Shown here piece after piece: positions 9,302 through 16,016 of a stretch of 64,000 nucleotides of DNA. The position numbers were made by a program, and so were the translations under genes. The number at the start of each line of letters is the position of its first letter. The first letter of the stretch is position 1. Origin of the DNA: DSFO01 sp041640715 (lineage in GTDB: Archaea; Thermoproteota; Thermoprotei; Gearchaeales; Gearchaeaceae); assembly GCA_041640715.1 (NCBI GenBank), contig JBEPZU010000001.1, positions 124,001 to 188,000 on the forward strand. Reading direction: 5' to 3'. The notes beneath the pieces were generated by a model. It made no database searches and was not told the DNA's origin. It saw only the letters and a list, made by a program, of their open reading frames with translations.

Positions 9302-10053
9302 ACGATAGAGGAGCTATTTGCTTAGTAAGCGGAGGAGTAGATAGTGTAACTTGCTTGTTTTATGTCAAAAAGAAGATCGTTCCTTCTGATTTAAAGATAA
9401 TATTTTGTAATTATGGGCAAAGGACTTATTATGAAGAGAAATACTGCATAGAAAAGATAGCTGCATTTCTTAATACAGAGTTTAAAATAATAAACATAAG
9501 TTGGTTGGGGGAGATTAGTACTTCCCTTTTGGTCAGAAAGGATTTGGAAATACCGGAGACGAAGCTAGAGGATCTCTATGACTTGGAGAAGGCTAAAGCT
9601 AGAATACTTAAGTGGTGGGATCCTGTTAGAAATGCACTCTTGATATTCGTAGCTCTAGCTCATTCTGAGTCTTTAGACATAAAATTCGGTAAAAAGTACG
9701 ATGTTTACATAGGAATAAGAAGGGAGACCCCTATAGCTATGAAGGACAATACACCTGAATTCATAGAAGAAATGAACAGGCTTGCTGAGATAGCCACACA
9801 TTTAGGGGGTTATAAAATCTATGCTCCTCTTATTACTTATGACAAAGACAAAGTAGTTAAATTAGGGGAAGAGTTAGAAGTACCTTGGCAGTATACATAC
9901 AGTTGCTATAGAGGTGGTTTAGGGTTTAAGAAAATAGACGGTGAGGAAATACCCATTCACTGTGGTTGGTGTAGCAATTGTAAGAGAAGAGCTCTCGCTT
10001 TTAAGGAAGCAGGAGTTAAGGATCCCTCAGTATATCTAAAGTTTCCTCTGTGA
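9298..10053 (+). CDS. queC: 7-cyano-7-deazaguanine synthase
   Basis: Makes preQ0 from 7-carboxy-7-deazaguanine with ATP and ammonia; in archaea preQ0 is put into tRNA position 15 for archaeosine. The 251 residues carry the PP-loop pyrophosphatase motif LVSGGVDSVTCLF at the N-terminus and a C-terminal zinc site formed by YSCYRGG and HCGWCSNCKRR. A roughly 40-residue region around MKDNTPEFIEEM matches the QueC substrate part. Its ATG overlaps the stop codon of the Lrp gene. No other preQ0 gene is seen in the window. Confidence 0.93.
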   Translation: MNDRGAICLVSGGVDSVTCLFYVKKKIVPSDLKIIFCNYGQRTYYEEKYCIEKIAAFLNTEFKIINISWLGEISTSLLVRKDLEIPETKLEDLYDLEKAKARILKWWDPVRNALLIFVALAHSESLDIKFGKKYDVYIGIRRETPIAMKDNTPEFIEEMNRLAEIATHLGGYKIYAPLITYDKDKVVKLGEELEVPWQYTYSCYRGGLGFKKIDGEEIPIHCGWCSNCKRRALAFKEAGVKDPSVYLKFPL

Positions 10054-10490
10054 TGACTCAGCAAGAATTTGGGGAATAACGTCAAATTTCTCTATTGGCG
10101 TTAATTTTGTTTCTATGATTTATATTCTAAGCCTTATGGATTAACAATGATTCCTTCACTTCGTTTTCCTCGAATCCTCCTTTGATTTTAATATGCATAA
10201 AGAAGGGAGGTAAAGCTATGATGTTGTATCTAACTCAAGGTTTTTTGCGTGAATGTCCTAAGTAAAGAACAAAAATATTTATCAAGAGATTCGCTGAGCC
10301 GAGCATCGAGGATAGCAGATTTGATGGTGTAGAATATGAATATGGATGTCCTAGCATAAAACATTGTTTAGTTTATTATCATGCGAAAATTTCAGGAATA
10401 TTCCAGCAAAAAGTAGTTAAAACGATAAAGGGAGAGGAACAAACCACTGATTTTCTTCAAAAGGAATTATCGCACGATAAACAGCGTTGA
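10054..10490. other. Gene-poor stretch with a degraded frame
   Basis: This 437-base stretch between queC and the converging ctaB gene is the only long gap in the window. Its first 160 bases show no frame worth reporting. From about 10200 it holds a strong SD sequence and a 91-codon frame broken by one TAA (listed separately). I saw no tRNA, convincing box C/D RNA, direct repeat or terminal inverted repeat here. Confidence 0.6.
10218..10490 (+). pseudogene. Interrupted small ORF, unrecognised
   Basis: An SD sequence (GGGAGGT, 10205-10211) precedes two ATG codons at 10218 and 10221. Translation gives 15 residues (MMLYLTQGFLRECPK) and then TAA at 10263-10265. In exactly the same frame the following 74 codons are open up to TGA 10488-10490 and read like a normal soluble protein, with stretches such as RFDGVEYEYGCPSIKHCLVY and GEEQTTDFLQKELSHD. 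No ATG, GTG or TTG restarts the downstream part. The stop abuts the end of ctaB. It is best read as a gene decayed by a nonsense mutation, or as a remnant of a larger lost gene. I do not recognise the family. Confidence 0.45.
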
Positions 10491-11363
10491 TTAAAGTAAG
10501 ATTTCCAAAGGTTTAGGGTCGATATAAATGCCTAAGAAAATCAATGCTAAGTAAGGCGTAGAGAACTTGAACAATAACCACGACTTTTCCTTCGAAGGAT
10601 TGATTAAAATTGAGAACGCTATTGTTAAGAATATTAAGTTCAAAGCAATGCTGAAAACTATGAAGAATAAGCTCATACTTCCTATGTATGCTAGTATTAG
10701 GGATATGAAAGGTAAAGGCAAAGATGATATAGCGATAAATCTAGCAGCTCTCTTATCATCCACCATTGCTGTGAGCATTTTTATTCCTGCATTCTGATAG
10801 TCATCTTTCAATCTTAAGGCTAAAGCCCATATATGCGGATTTGTCCAGAAATAAATCAACATCCCTAAAAGGAATGCGAAAAGGTTAAAAGAACCCGTTG
10901 CAGCGCTCCATCCTCCCCAAGCTGTACAAGAACCTGCGAATCCTCCTATTATGACGTTGAGCCATGTTCGTTTTTTGATGAAAGTATATATCATGTATAT
11001 TATAGTGGCCAAAGCAATGAATGAAGCAGTCAAAGCGTTGATGAAGAAATAGCTTATAAGGAAACCGGCTATAACTAGCGAAATCCCTGAGTATAAGGCA
11101 AAGCTCTTCGATATCGTCCCTTTAACCAAAGGTCTCTTTTTTGTTCTATCCATTATTCTATCAGTTTCAACTTCTAGGTATTCGTTCAAAGCTCCATTGC
11201 CCATTATCGCAAATGTACCTCCTATTATCATGAAGAGGAACTTATCCAAAGAGAATTCATAACCTGCTTTTAAAGCGATTAAATAAGAAAAAATTGCTGT
11301 GAATATGAGCAATGTCCACACTCTAAATTTATAAAGCCTTATATAATCCTTGACTTTTCCCAT
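10491..11363 (-). CDS. ctaB: Heme O synthase-type UbiA prenyltransferase
   Basis: Integral membrane enzyme expected to farnesylate protoheme for heme O/A of terminal oxidases. The 290 residues have about eight to nine hydrophobic segments. The first acidic motif region reads NEYLEVETDRIMDRTKKRPL, whose MDRTKKRP form is characteristic of protoheme IX farnesyltransferases rather than of quinone or lipid UbiA enzymes. The second acidic motif region is LRLKDDYQNAGIKM. No oxidase subunit lies in the window, but the Rieske/cytochrome b operon is 1.2 kb away. A role with another prenyl acceptor is possible but less likely. Confidence 0.85.
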   Translation of the reverse strand: MGKVKDYIRLYKFRVWTLLIFTAIFSYLIALKAGYEFSLDKFLFMIIGGTFAIMGNGALNEYLEVETDRIMDRTKKRPLVKGTISKSFALYSGISLVIAGFLISYFFINALTASFIALATIIYMIYTFIKKRTWLNVIIGGFAGSCTAWGGWSAATGSFNLFAFLLGMLIYFWTNPHIWALALRLKDDYQNAGIKMLTAMVDDKRAARFIAISSLPLPFISLILAYIGSMSLFFIVFSIALNLIFLTIAFSILINPSKEKSWLLFKFSTPYLALIFLGIYIDPKPLEILL

Positions 11364-11420
11364 TTCTTCTTATTCTCTACTAACCAACTTAATAACATTT
11401 CTATAGATTTATTAAGAGTA

Positions 11421-11912
11421 ATGGCTGTAAGTTTTGCAGCGATATCTTTAATATTAAGGGACTCTGAAGGTAAAAGAGAAGCTTTATTTATAAAAAGGAA
11501 GGTGAGAAAGGATGATCCATGGTCAGGAGATATAGGGTTGCCTGGAGGCAAACATAAATTAGAGGATGGAAATTTGCTAAATACTGCGATAAGGGAAACT
11601 TTAGAAGAAGTAAACATAGATTTGAGAAAACATAAATTGCTAGGAGATCTGCCATATGTAACAAGTCGCATCTGTAGGGATCTGAAGGTTAAGCCCTTCA
11701 TTTTCTTTCTAGAAGGGAATGAAAAGATAAAAAAAGGAGAAGAGATAGAGCAGGTTTTCTGGATACCTTTAAGCTCTCTACAGAAAAAGAGGATCATGAT
11801 AAGCAAAATAAAAAAGAGAAGAATGGCTTTCGTTTATAACGATTTAGTGATATGGGGCTTGACTTTTAGGGTACTTAGCTTAGCGAAACGAAAATATCCT
11901 CAATTCTTTTAG
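11421..11912 (+). CDS. Nudix hydrolase (CoA pyrophosphatase-like)
   Basis: Hydrolase of a nucleoside diphosphate linked to another group. The 163 residues carry the Nudix box: GDIGLPGGKHKLEDGNLLNTAI followed by RETLEEVNIDL, with the RExxEE catalytic core near residues 60-65. The PGG form and the following PYVTSR/KPFIFFL spacing resemble CoA- or NADH-type pyrophosphatases (NudL-like), but the substrate is not proved. It is divergent from ctaB and converges on the pterin dehydratase gene, overlapping it by 38 bases at the 3' end. Confidence 0.85.
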   Translation: MAVSFAAISLILRDSEGKREALFIKRKVRKDDPWSGDIGLPGGKHKLEDGNLLNTAIRETLEEVNIDLRKHKLLGDLPYVTSRICRDLKVKPFIFFLEGNEKIKKGEEIEQVFWIPLSSLQKKRIMISKIKKRRMAFVYNDLVIWGLTFRVLSLAKRKYPQFF

Positions 11913-12168
11913 CGAGTTCGAAATCTAACTCTGTTATTCCTCCTTCATCATGCGTGGTTAGTCTTATTATGAGATTATTGTAATCTTTTATCTCCAAATC
12001 AGGATGGTGTTCTAGTTCCTCTGCTATGGGCACTATCTTATTCACGAATTCCACTGCTGAAACGAAATCTTTGAATTTCATCCTTCTAACCAGATAATTT
12101 CCTTCTCTATTCCAATTCTTCAATTCCTTGAGCTTATTATTTATTTCTTCTTCGTTTAATCTAACCAT
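11875..12168 (-). CDS. Pterin-4a-carbinolamine dehydratase (PCD/DCoH-like)
   Basis: Small dehydratase of 97 residues with the family hallmarks: the central ELEHHPDLEIKDYNNLIIRL with the catalytic His pair and the C-terminal THDEGGITELDFELAKRIE. In animals it recycles tetrahydrobiopterin. In archaea without aromatic hydroxylases its role is unsettled, and a link to pterin or molybdopterin metabolism has been proposed for prokaryotic members. It is 10 bases downstream of the DsrE-like gene on the same strand, so it may be the last gene of the cytochrome b operon. Its 3' end overlaps the converging Nudix gene by 38 bases. Confidence 0.9.
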   Translation of the reverse strand: MVRLNEEEINNKLKELKNWNREGNYLVRRMKFKDFVSAVEFVNKIVPIAEELEHHPDLEIKDYNNLIIRLTTHDEGGITELDFELAKRIEDIFVSLS

Positions 12169-12178
12169 GATCTTTATT

Positions 12179-12592
12179 TCAAAAACAAATTATTAAATCT
12201 GCTTGAGATAAAATCGAAGTTATTTCAAAGATCGTGGCAGGTTCAAAGAAATCCTCGATTTTTGAAACGTCTCCTAGTTTATTGGAAATTTTCAAGGCTA
12301 CCAAAGAAGTATCGCATACTTTAAACTCAGTTTCGTATTTCCTCTTGAGCAAAATTAAAAGATCCTTATGGTTTTTAACCTCTTTGAGGTCCAATCCAGT
12401 TTGTGCACTTATTATTTTCTTGAAGTTTTCTTCTATAGGTATAGAAATCTCTTTGAGGGCTAGTTTTACCCCTTCTTCGATCAGTATTAATGATGAGTCC
12501 TGTGTTTTAGCTAAAAGGAATGCAAGGTATGAAAGGGATATTAGATCAGTTTCGTTGCCTAAAAATTTGGTTATTACAATACAGGCTTTCAC
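12179..12592 (-). CDS. DsrE-superfamily-like protein
   Basis: A 137-residue soluble protein in which the beta-alpha pattern MKACIVITKF..., a middle cysteine (FKVCDTSLVALKISNKLG) and the end ...ILSQADLIICF resemble DsrE/DsrF-like proteins, which handle sulfur as persulfides. The match is by fold pattern, not by a strict motif, so I hold it as probable. Its start overlaps the stop of the small membrane gene upstream, placing it in the Rieske/cytochrome b operon. If the assignment is right, it may link sulfur transfer to the respiratory complex. Confidence 0.55.
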   Translation of the reverse strand: MKACIVITKFLGNETDLISLSYLAFLLAKTQDSSLILIEEGVKLALKEISIPIEENFKKIISAQTGLDLKEVKNHKDLLILLKRKYETEFKVCDTSLVALKISNKLGDVSKIEDFFEPATIFEITSILSQADLIICF

Positions 12593-12819
12593 TATCCTTT
12601 AGCCTCCATTTCTACTGTTCTATCTTCTCCTACTTTGAAAACCTTATCATAAATATGTAAAGATATTGCTAGGAGGATTAGTATAAGAGCTATGAATGTT
12701 CCTGCATTTCTTTGGTTTTCATACTCTATAAAGGGATATTGAAGGTAAGTGAGAACGGTCAAAATTATTTGTATCACAACGATCAGGGCTATTATTATTG
12801 TAGCGGTTTTCTGATCCAT
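12592..12819 (-). CDS. Small membrane protein, two TM segments
   Basis: A 75-residue protein with two hydrophobic helices (about residues 7-27 and 39-58) separated by a short polar turn, and a charged tail of about 17 residues. No family is recognised. It lies 5 bases downstream of a second small membrane gene and overlaps the DsrE-like gene by one base. The position inside the Rieske/cytochrome b operon suggests an accessory subunit or assembly helper of that complex; this is inference from context only. Confidence 0.7.
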   Translation of the reverse strand: MDQKTATIIIALIVVIQIILTVLTYLQYPFIEYENQRNAGTFIALILILLAISLHIYDKVFKVGEDRTVEMEAKG

Positions 12820-12824
12820 TTTCT

Positions 12825-13028
12825 CTATACGTTATAATACTTGTATATAAGCGTTATGAAAAACATCGAGAAGAATATTACAGCGAATCCTAATGCAGCT
12901 GTGCCTGTTAATATGTAGATGTTGTAATTCCCTGTTAGTAATATTTTAATAGCTTTGCTCAGAAGGTAAACAGCGGCTATGAAAATCATTAGAATGGAAG
13001 TTAAGATGAAATATATTCTCAAAGCCAT
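12825..13028 (-). CDS. Small membrane protein, two TM segments
   Basis: A 67-residue, almost wholly hydrophobic protein with two predicted membrane helices (about residues 5-25 and 40-62). Its ATG lies within the last codons of the cytochrome b gene (10-base overlap), so it is translated from the same message. No known family is recognised. A small subunit of the cytochrome b/Rieske complex is the simplest guess. It resembles the following 75-residue protein in size and topology but not clearly in sequence. Confidence 0.7.
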   Translation of the reverse strand: MALRIYFILTSILMIFIAAVYLLSKAIKILLTGNYNIYILTGTAALGFAVIFFSMFFITLIYKYYNV

Positions 13029-14263
13029 TTCTTTTTCTTGTAAATTAGGTAACTTGTAGCGAAAACAGCTAAAGCTACGATGACCGTTAAGAAGCTCACC
13101 AAGAAGAAATCTGTAGATTCCTCGAAGCTAAGTCCGAATCCAAAGTCTAAATAAGTTTTGAATAGAAAGATGATTATAGTATATAAAACTGCCTCAGCTA
13201 ACAGTATACTTGATATAGTTACAAAGGCGAATCTATATCTTATATGAACTTCTCTTCTCCTATCAATAAAGGGTAAAAGGAGTATGTAAAGTCCAGCTAT
13301 CAACAATACTCCTATGGTTGTGAACGTGGCAACATCTTGGACTCCTAAACTCCTCATGAAGTTAACATATGGTTCAGGGAATCTTAATCTTACGATTTCA
13401 TAAACGAAGAAGAAATACCACTCTGGTAAAGGTATTTCTACTAAAGGTTGTGTAGGATCGTATGGTTCTCCTAGCTCAGCTGGGAATAAAGAAGCCATTA
13501 AAATGACTATCGCTGTAACTATTAAAGCCCATTTACCTATGTATACGGCGCCTTTGGGGAACCATATATAATGTTTGATTCTTTTGTTTTTCTTCAAATC
13601 TCTTAAAGGGTCGAATGCTCCATGGATTTCGAACATGTAAAGCTTTATTGCGAGTAAGATGAGAATGCTACCTGGTATTATGAATACGTGAAGCATGTAA
13701 AATCTTTGTACCAAATCTTGAGTCCCTAAGCCTTCCATTAAGTATCCAATAACGCCTCCTAGGTAGGGTATTTGTAGAGCGAAGTTATAACCTACTTGGG
13801 TTGCATATACAGCCTGAGCTGTATAGGGCAAAAGATAACCCGTGAAAGCTTGGGTTAGAACTAGAAGACCTAATAGCAAGCTTATTATCCACATAAATTC
13901 TCTTGGTCTTTTATAAGCTCCTGATATTACTTGTCTGAAGAAATGAAGGGCTGCAGAGATGAGCATACCATAAGCGGAGTATAAATGCAAGGTTCTAAGA
14001 GTTAAACCAAAAGGTATGTTTTCATCCACGAATTTCACGCTAGAGTAAGCTTTAGGCATACCATTACTATCTGGTGCACTCGTAGGTATGAAATAGAACG
14101 CTAATAAAACTCCTGAAATCACTAGTATAACGAAGAAAGTTAAATTAATAGCGCCTAGCCAGTAGGAAATCTTGAAAGAATATTCAGGTATAGGTCTTAA
14201 AAAAGTATTGCTTATTCCTATTCTTTTATCAAACCAATCGATTAATTTTTTAATCGAGCTCAT
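13019..14263 (-). CDS. Cytochrome b of a Rieske/cytochrome b complex
   Basis: Membrane subunit that oxidises quinol and passes electrons across the membrane. The 414 residues form one fused polypeptide with about eight to nine helices, covering both the cytochrome b6-like and the subunit IV-like halves. Helix B has the heme ligands H93 and H107 (spacing 14), helix D has H192, and the quinol-oxidation loop contains PEWY at 280-283. At position 207, where the second helix D ligand is expected by b6-type spacing (15 residues after H192), there is lysine in AIKLYMFEIHG. The start overlaps the Rieske stop by 4 bases. The nearest family is that of archaeal SoxC/SoxN-type cytochromes. Confidence 0.93.
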   Translation of the reverse strand: MSSIKKLIDWFDKRIGISNTFLRPIPEYSFKISYWLGAINLTFFVILVISGVLLAFYFIPTSAPDSNGMPKAYSSVKFVDENIPFGLTLRTLHLYSAYGMLISAALHFFRQVISGAYKRPREFMWIISLLLGLLVLTQAFTGYLLPYTAQAVYATQVGYNFALQIPYLGGVIGYLMEGLGTQDLVQRFYMLHVFIIPGSILILLAIKLYMFEIHGAFDPLRDLKKNKRIKHYIWFPKGAVYIGKWALIVTAIVILMASLFPAELGEPYDPTQPLVEIPLPEWYFFFVYEIVRLRFPEPYVNFMRSLGVQDVATFTTIGVLLIAGLYILLLPFIDRRREVHIRYRFAFVTISSILLAEAVLYTIIIFLFKTYLDFGFGLSFEESTDFFLVSFLTVIVALAVFATSYLIYKKKKWL

Positions 14264-14907
14264 GCTCGTGCACCACAGGTTATTGCCGTCTTTTCATCTA
14301 CGATTTCACCGCCAGTAAATCCAGGTCTTAAATTGTCCTCTAGGTTAACACCTTCTTTTCCTGCAGGACCTTTTCCTAGTACCACAGGTCCTTCCATACC
14401 TACAGCATATATATCGCCTGTCTTTTCATCATATTCTAATAAAACTCTAGGCACTCTCCTAGGAGCAGGTCCAGCTAATACTTTTGCATTGTTTGCTACG
14501 TCATAGACGCTTAAATGACAAATACAGACAAGCACATTGCTGTACTTATTAAAATAAGGTTCTTTGTCGGGATAGTAATCGCTGATTATGCATCCTAAAT
14601 GCTGACATATAGCATTGAAGGCTACTATGTCCTTATCAGGTCCTATTCCATTTTCCACTGGTTTTCCTGCTTTTACTAAGAGATTGGGTATTCCAGTTAA
14701 AGGATAGCAAAACTTCATAAAACTACCGTTCTTAAGATCTTTTACGTTCGCTATTTTAACCCTAGGATATTTAGGTAGTGCATGTGGAGGCGGAGAAGCA
14801 ATATAACTTCCTACTGAAGAAACGCTTGCTATTGCAGTAATAATAGAAGCGCCTATTAGCCCCTTTATGAACGTCCGTCTCTTTTCATCTATTTCATCGT
14901 GAGGCAT
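14260..14907 (-). CDS. Rieske iron-sulfur protein
   Basis: High-potential 2Fe-2S subunit that takes an electron from quinol and acts on the outer face of the membrane. The 215 residues begin with a twin-arginine signal (KRRTFIKG, residues 9-16) and a hydrophobic anchor. Cluster motifs are CQHLGC (C101, H103, C106) and CICHLS (C128, C130, H131), giving two Cys and two His ligands plus the stabilising disulfide pair. The second motif has Leu where Gly is usual. It is first in the operon, behind a very AT-rich region with several TATA-like sequences. Confidence 0.95.
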   Translation of the reverse strand: MPHDEIDEKRRTFIKGLIGASIITAIASVSSVGSYIASPPPHALPKYPRVKIANVKDLKNGSFMKFCYPLTGIPNLLVKAGKPVENGIGPDKDIVAFNAICQHLGCIISDYYPDKEPYFNKYSNVLVCICHLSVYDVANNAKVLAGPAPRRVPRVLLEYDEKTGDIYAVGMEGPVVLGKGPAGKEGVNLEDNLRPGFTGGEIVDEKTAITCGARA

Positions 14908-14972
14908 ATGAGAAATATTTTAAATCAACTTAAAAATATTTTATATATTTTTATATACAAAAATATATAAAG
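14908..14972 (-). promoter_or_regulatory. AT-rich promoter region of the Rieske/cytochrome b operon
   Basis: This 65-base gap is almost pure A and T and contains repeated TATATA runs (for example around 14940-14968). On the minus strand it supplies several possible TATA boxes upstream of the Rieske ATG. Which one is used cannot be told from sequence alone. The same stretch separates the Rieske gene from the GAF-domain gene further upstream on the same strand. Confidence 0.4.
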
Positions 14973-15416
14973 CTAAACTGGGAGTAACTTACTAATTCTT
15001 TCACCAACTTTTGAGACGAACCATTCATCGTTTTCATCGAAAGCCCCTAGTTCATCGCTATCGATATCTATTTCGCCTATTATTACACCTTCTTTGTAAA
15101 TAGGCACTACGAGTTCTGATTTCGTTTCAGGAAAACATGGAAGATAATTAGGGTTTAAGCTTACATCATAAACATTAACTATCCTGTTTTCTCTTACCGC
15201 CATTCCGCAAATTCCTTTTTCTATAGGTATTATCTTGTGTTCTGGTTCCTTATCTCCGCTGAAGGCTAATAACCTTAATTCTTTATCTTTAAGTAAATAA
15301 ATACCCACCCAGTTGTAGTGCTTGATTTCTTTTCGCATCATGTCTAGGATTTCCTTTATATCGTTAGAATTTTCTATCTTCTGTAGTAGTTTCACATATT
15401 TCCTTTTGATACTCAT
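14973..15416 (-). CDS. GAF-domain protein, free methionine-(R)-sulfoxide reductase-like
   Basis: The 147 residues form one GAF domain. The pattern GICGMAVRENRIVNVYDV, then LPCFPETKSELVVPI and GEIDIDSDELGAFDENDEW follows the fRMsr (YebR/MsrC) family, including two of the cysteines used there for catalysis and recycling (in GICG and PCFP). These enzymes repair free methionine sulfoxide after oxidative stress, which suits an organism with an oxygen-type respiratory chain. It lies upstream of the Rieske operon on the same strand and is divergent from an orphan gene, with 34 bases between start codons. Confidence 0.8.
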   Translation of the reverse strand: MSIKRKYVKLLQKIENSNDIKEILDMMRKEIKHYNWVGIYLLKDKELRLLAFSGDKEPEHKIIPIEKGICGMAVRENRIVNVYDVSLNPNYLPCFPETKSELVVPIYKEGVIIGEIDIDSDELGAFDENDEWFVSKVGERISKLLPV

Positions 15417-15450
15417 AATTTTTTTATATATGCGTGTTTTTTAAAAAACT

Positions 15451-15768
15451 ATGGAGTTTTATAAAATATATTACGAGAATGTCTATGATCTAATATTTCA
15501 TTTGGTTTCTACAATGCCTTTCTCTCCTTTCTACACCTTGAATAAGCTCAAAGATATAGCCTATTTCTATGAAGCTTATGCTGAGAGCATAACTTTGCAT
15601 TATGCCCATACAAACATAGAACCAGCTATATACGTTTTTGATTCTTCTAAGCTCGAACTAAAGAAGCAGAATGCGGTTCCTAAATTCGTTGAACACGGTT
15701 GTTATGTAGTAGTCTTGAAGAAGATAGGGAAGGATAATTTGTTAACCGAAATCCTGGAATCAGATTAA
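15451..15768 (+). CDS. Conserved-looking hypothetical protein
   Basis: A 105-residue soluble protein of unknown family. It is rich in Tyr and Phe, with an aromatic N-terminal half (MEFYKIYYENVYDLIF) and a C-terminal part that looks like beta strands (AIYVFDSS..., YVVVLKK). There are no membrane segments and no cysteine motif; its single Cys is near residue 89. Codon use is like its neighbours. It shares a 34-base divergent promoter space with the methionine sulfoxide reductase-like gene, which is the only hint of function. Confidence 0.7.
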   Translation: MEFYKIYYENVYDLIFHLVSTMPFSPFYTLNKLKDIAYFYEAYAESITLHYAHTNIEPAIYVFDSSKLELKKQNAVPKFVEHGCYVVVLKKIGKDNLLTEILESD

Positions 15769-15772
15769 TTGT

Positions 15773-15786
15773 CAAAGTTAACTTTG
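15773..15786. repeat. 14-base perfect palindrome
   Basis: CAAAGTTAACTTTG is a perfect two-fold palindrome starting 5 bases after the stop codon of the orphan gene. It could be an operator half-site pair or a short terminator stem, but no T-run follows directly. It lies about 230 bases upstream of guaB. Confidence 0.4.
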
Positions 15787-15861
15787 GTGTCTTCAAAAAA
15801 TGAGTTCAGCTTGTTTACCCATTAAAGATTAGCATGGCTTTGTAATATAATGTTGACTAAC

Positions 15862-15893
15862 TTGAGATCGATGAGGTAAGTTATCGATCTTAG
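15862..15893. other. Stem-loop upstream of guaB
   Basis: AGATCGAT (15865-15872) and ATCGATCT (15883-15890) are perfect inverted repeats around a 10-base loop (GAGGTAAGTT). One T-A pair and G-T wobbles on both sides extend the stem to about 11 pairs. The element is in the 248-base gap before guaB and upstream of its TATA box, so it would not be in the guaB message. It could be a small RNA, an operator or the end of another transcript. Confidence 0.4.
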
Positions 15894-15983
15894 ACACGGC
15901 TATAAAGGAGCATAGTGTTTTTACGTATCATCTTTCAAAATTTTACAGTAGCGATTTCATAATGACTTTTAGCTTATTTTAAG

Positions 15984-15995
15984 TATAAATAAATA
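15984..15995 (+). promoter_or_regulatory. TATA box of guaB
   Basis: TATAAATAAATA is centred about 28 bases upstream of the guaB ATG at 16017. With the usual archaeal spacing of about 25 bases from TATA centre to transcription start, the message would be leaderless or nearly so. No SD sequence is seen in front of the ATG, which agrees. Confidence 0.6.
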
Positions 15996-16016
15996 AAAGA
16001 TTCACGAATAGTAGAT

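Noticed and set aside
10300..10350. Possible box C/D guide RNA in the queC-ctaB gap
   Set aside because: Bases such as TTGATGG and CTGAG are only partial box matches, and no correctly spaced C/D and C'/D' set is found.
11339..11806. 155-codon minus-strand frame opposite the Nudix gene
   Set aside because: Antisense shadow; the plus strand has the complete Nudix box.
12234..12602. 122-codon plus-strand frame
   Set aside because: Shadow of the DsrE-like gene, whose start and stop overlap its operon neighbours properly.
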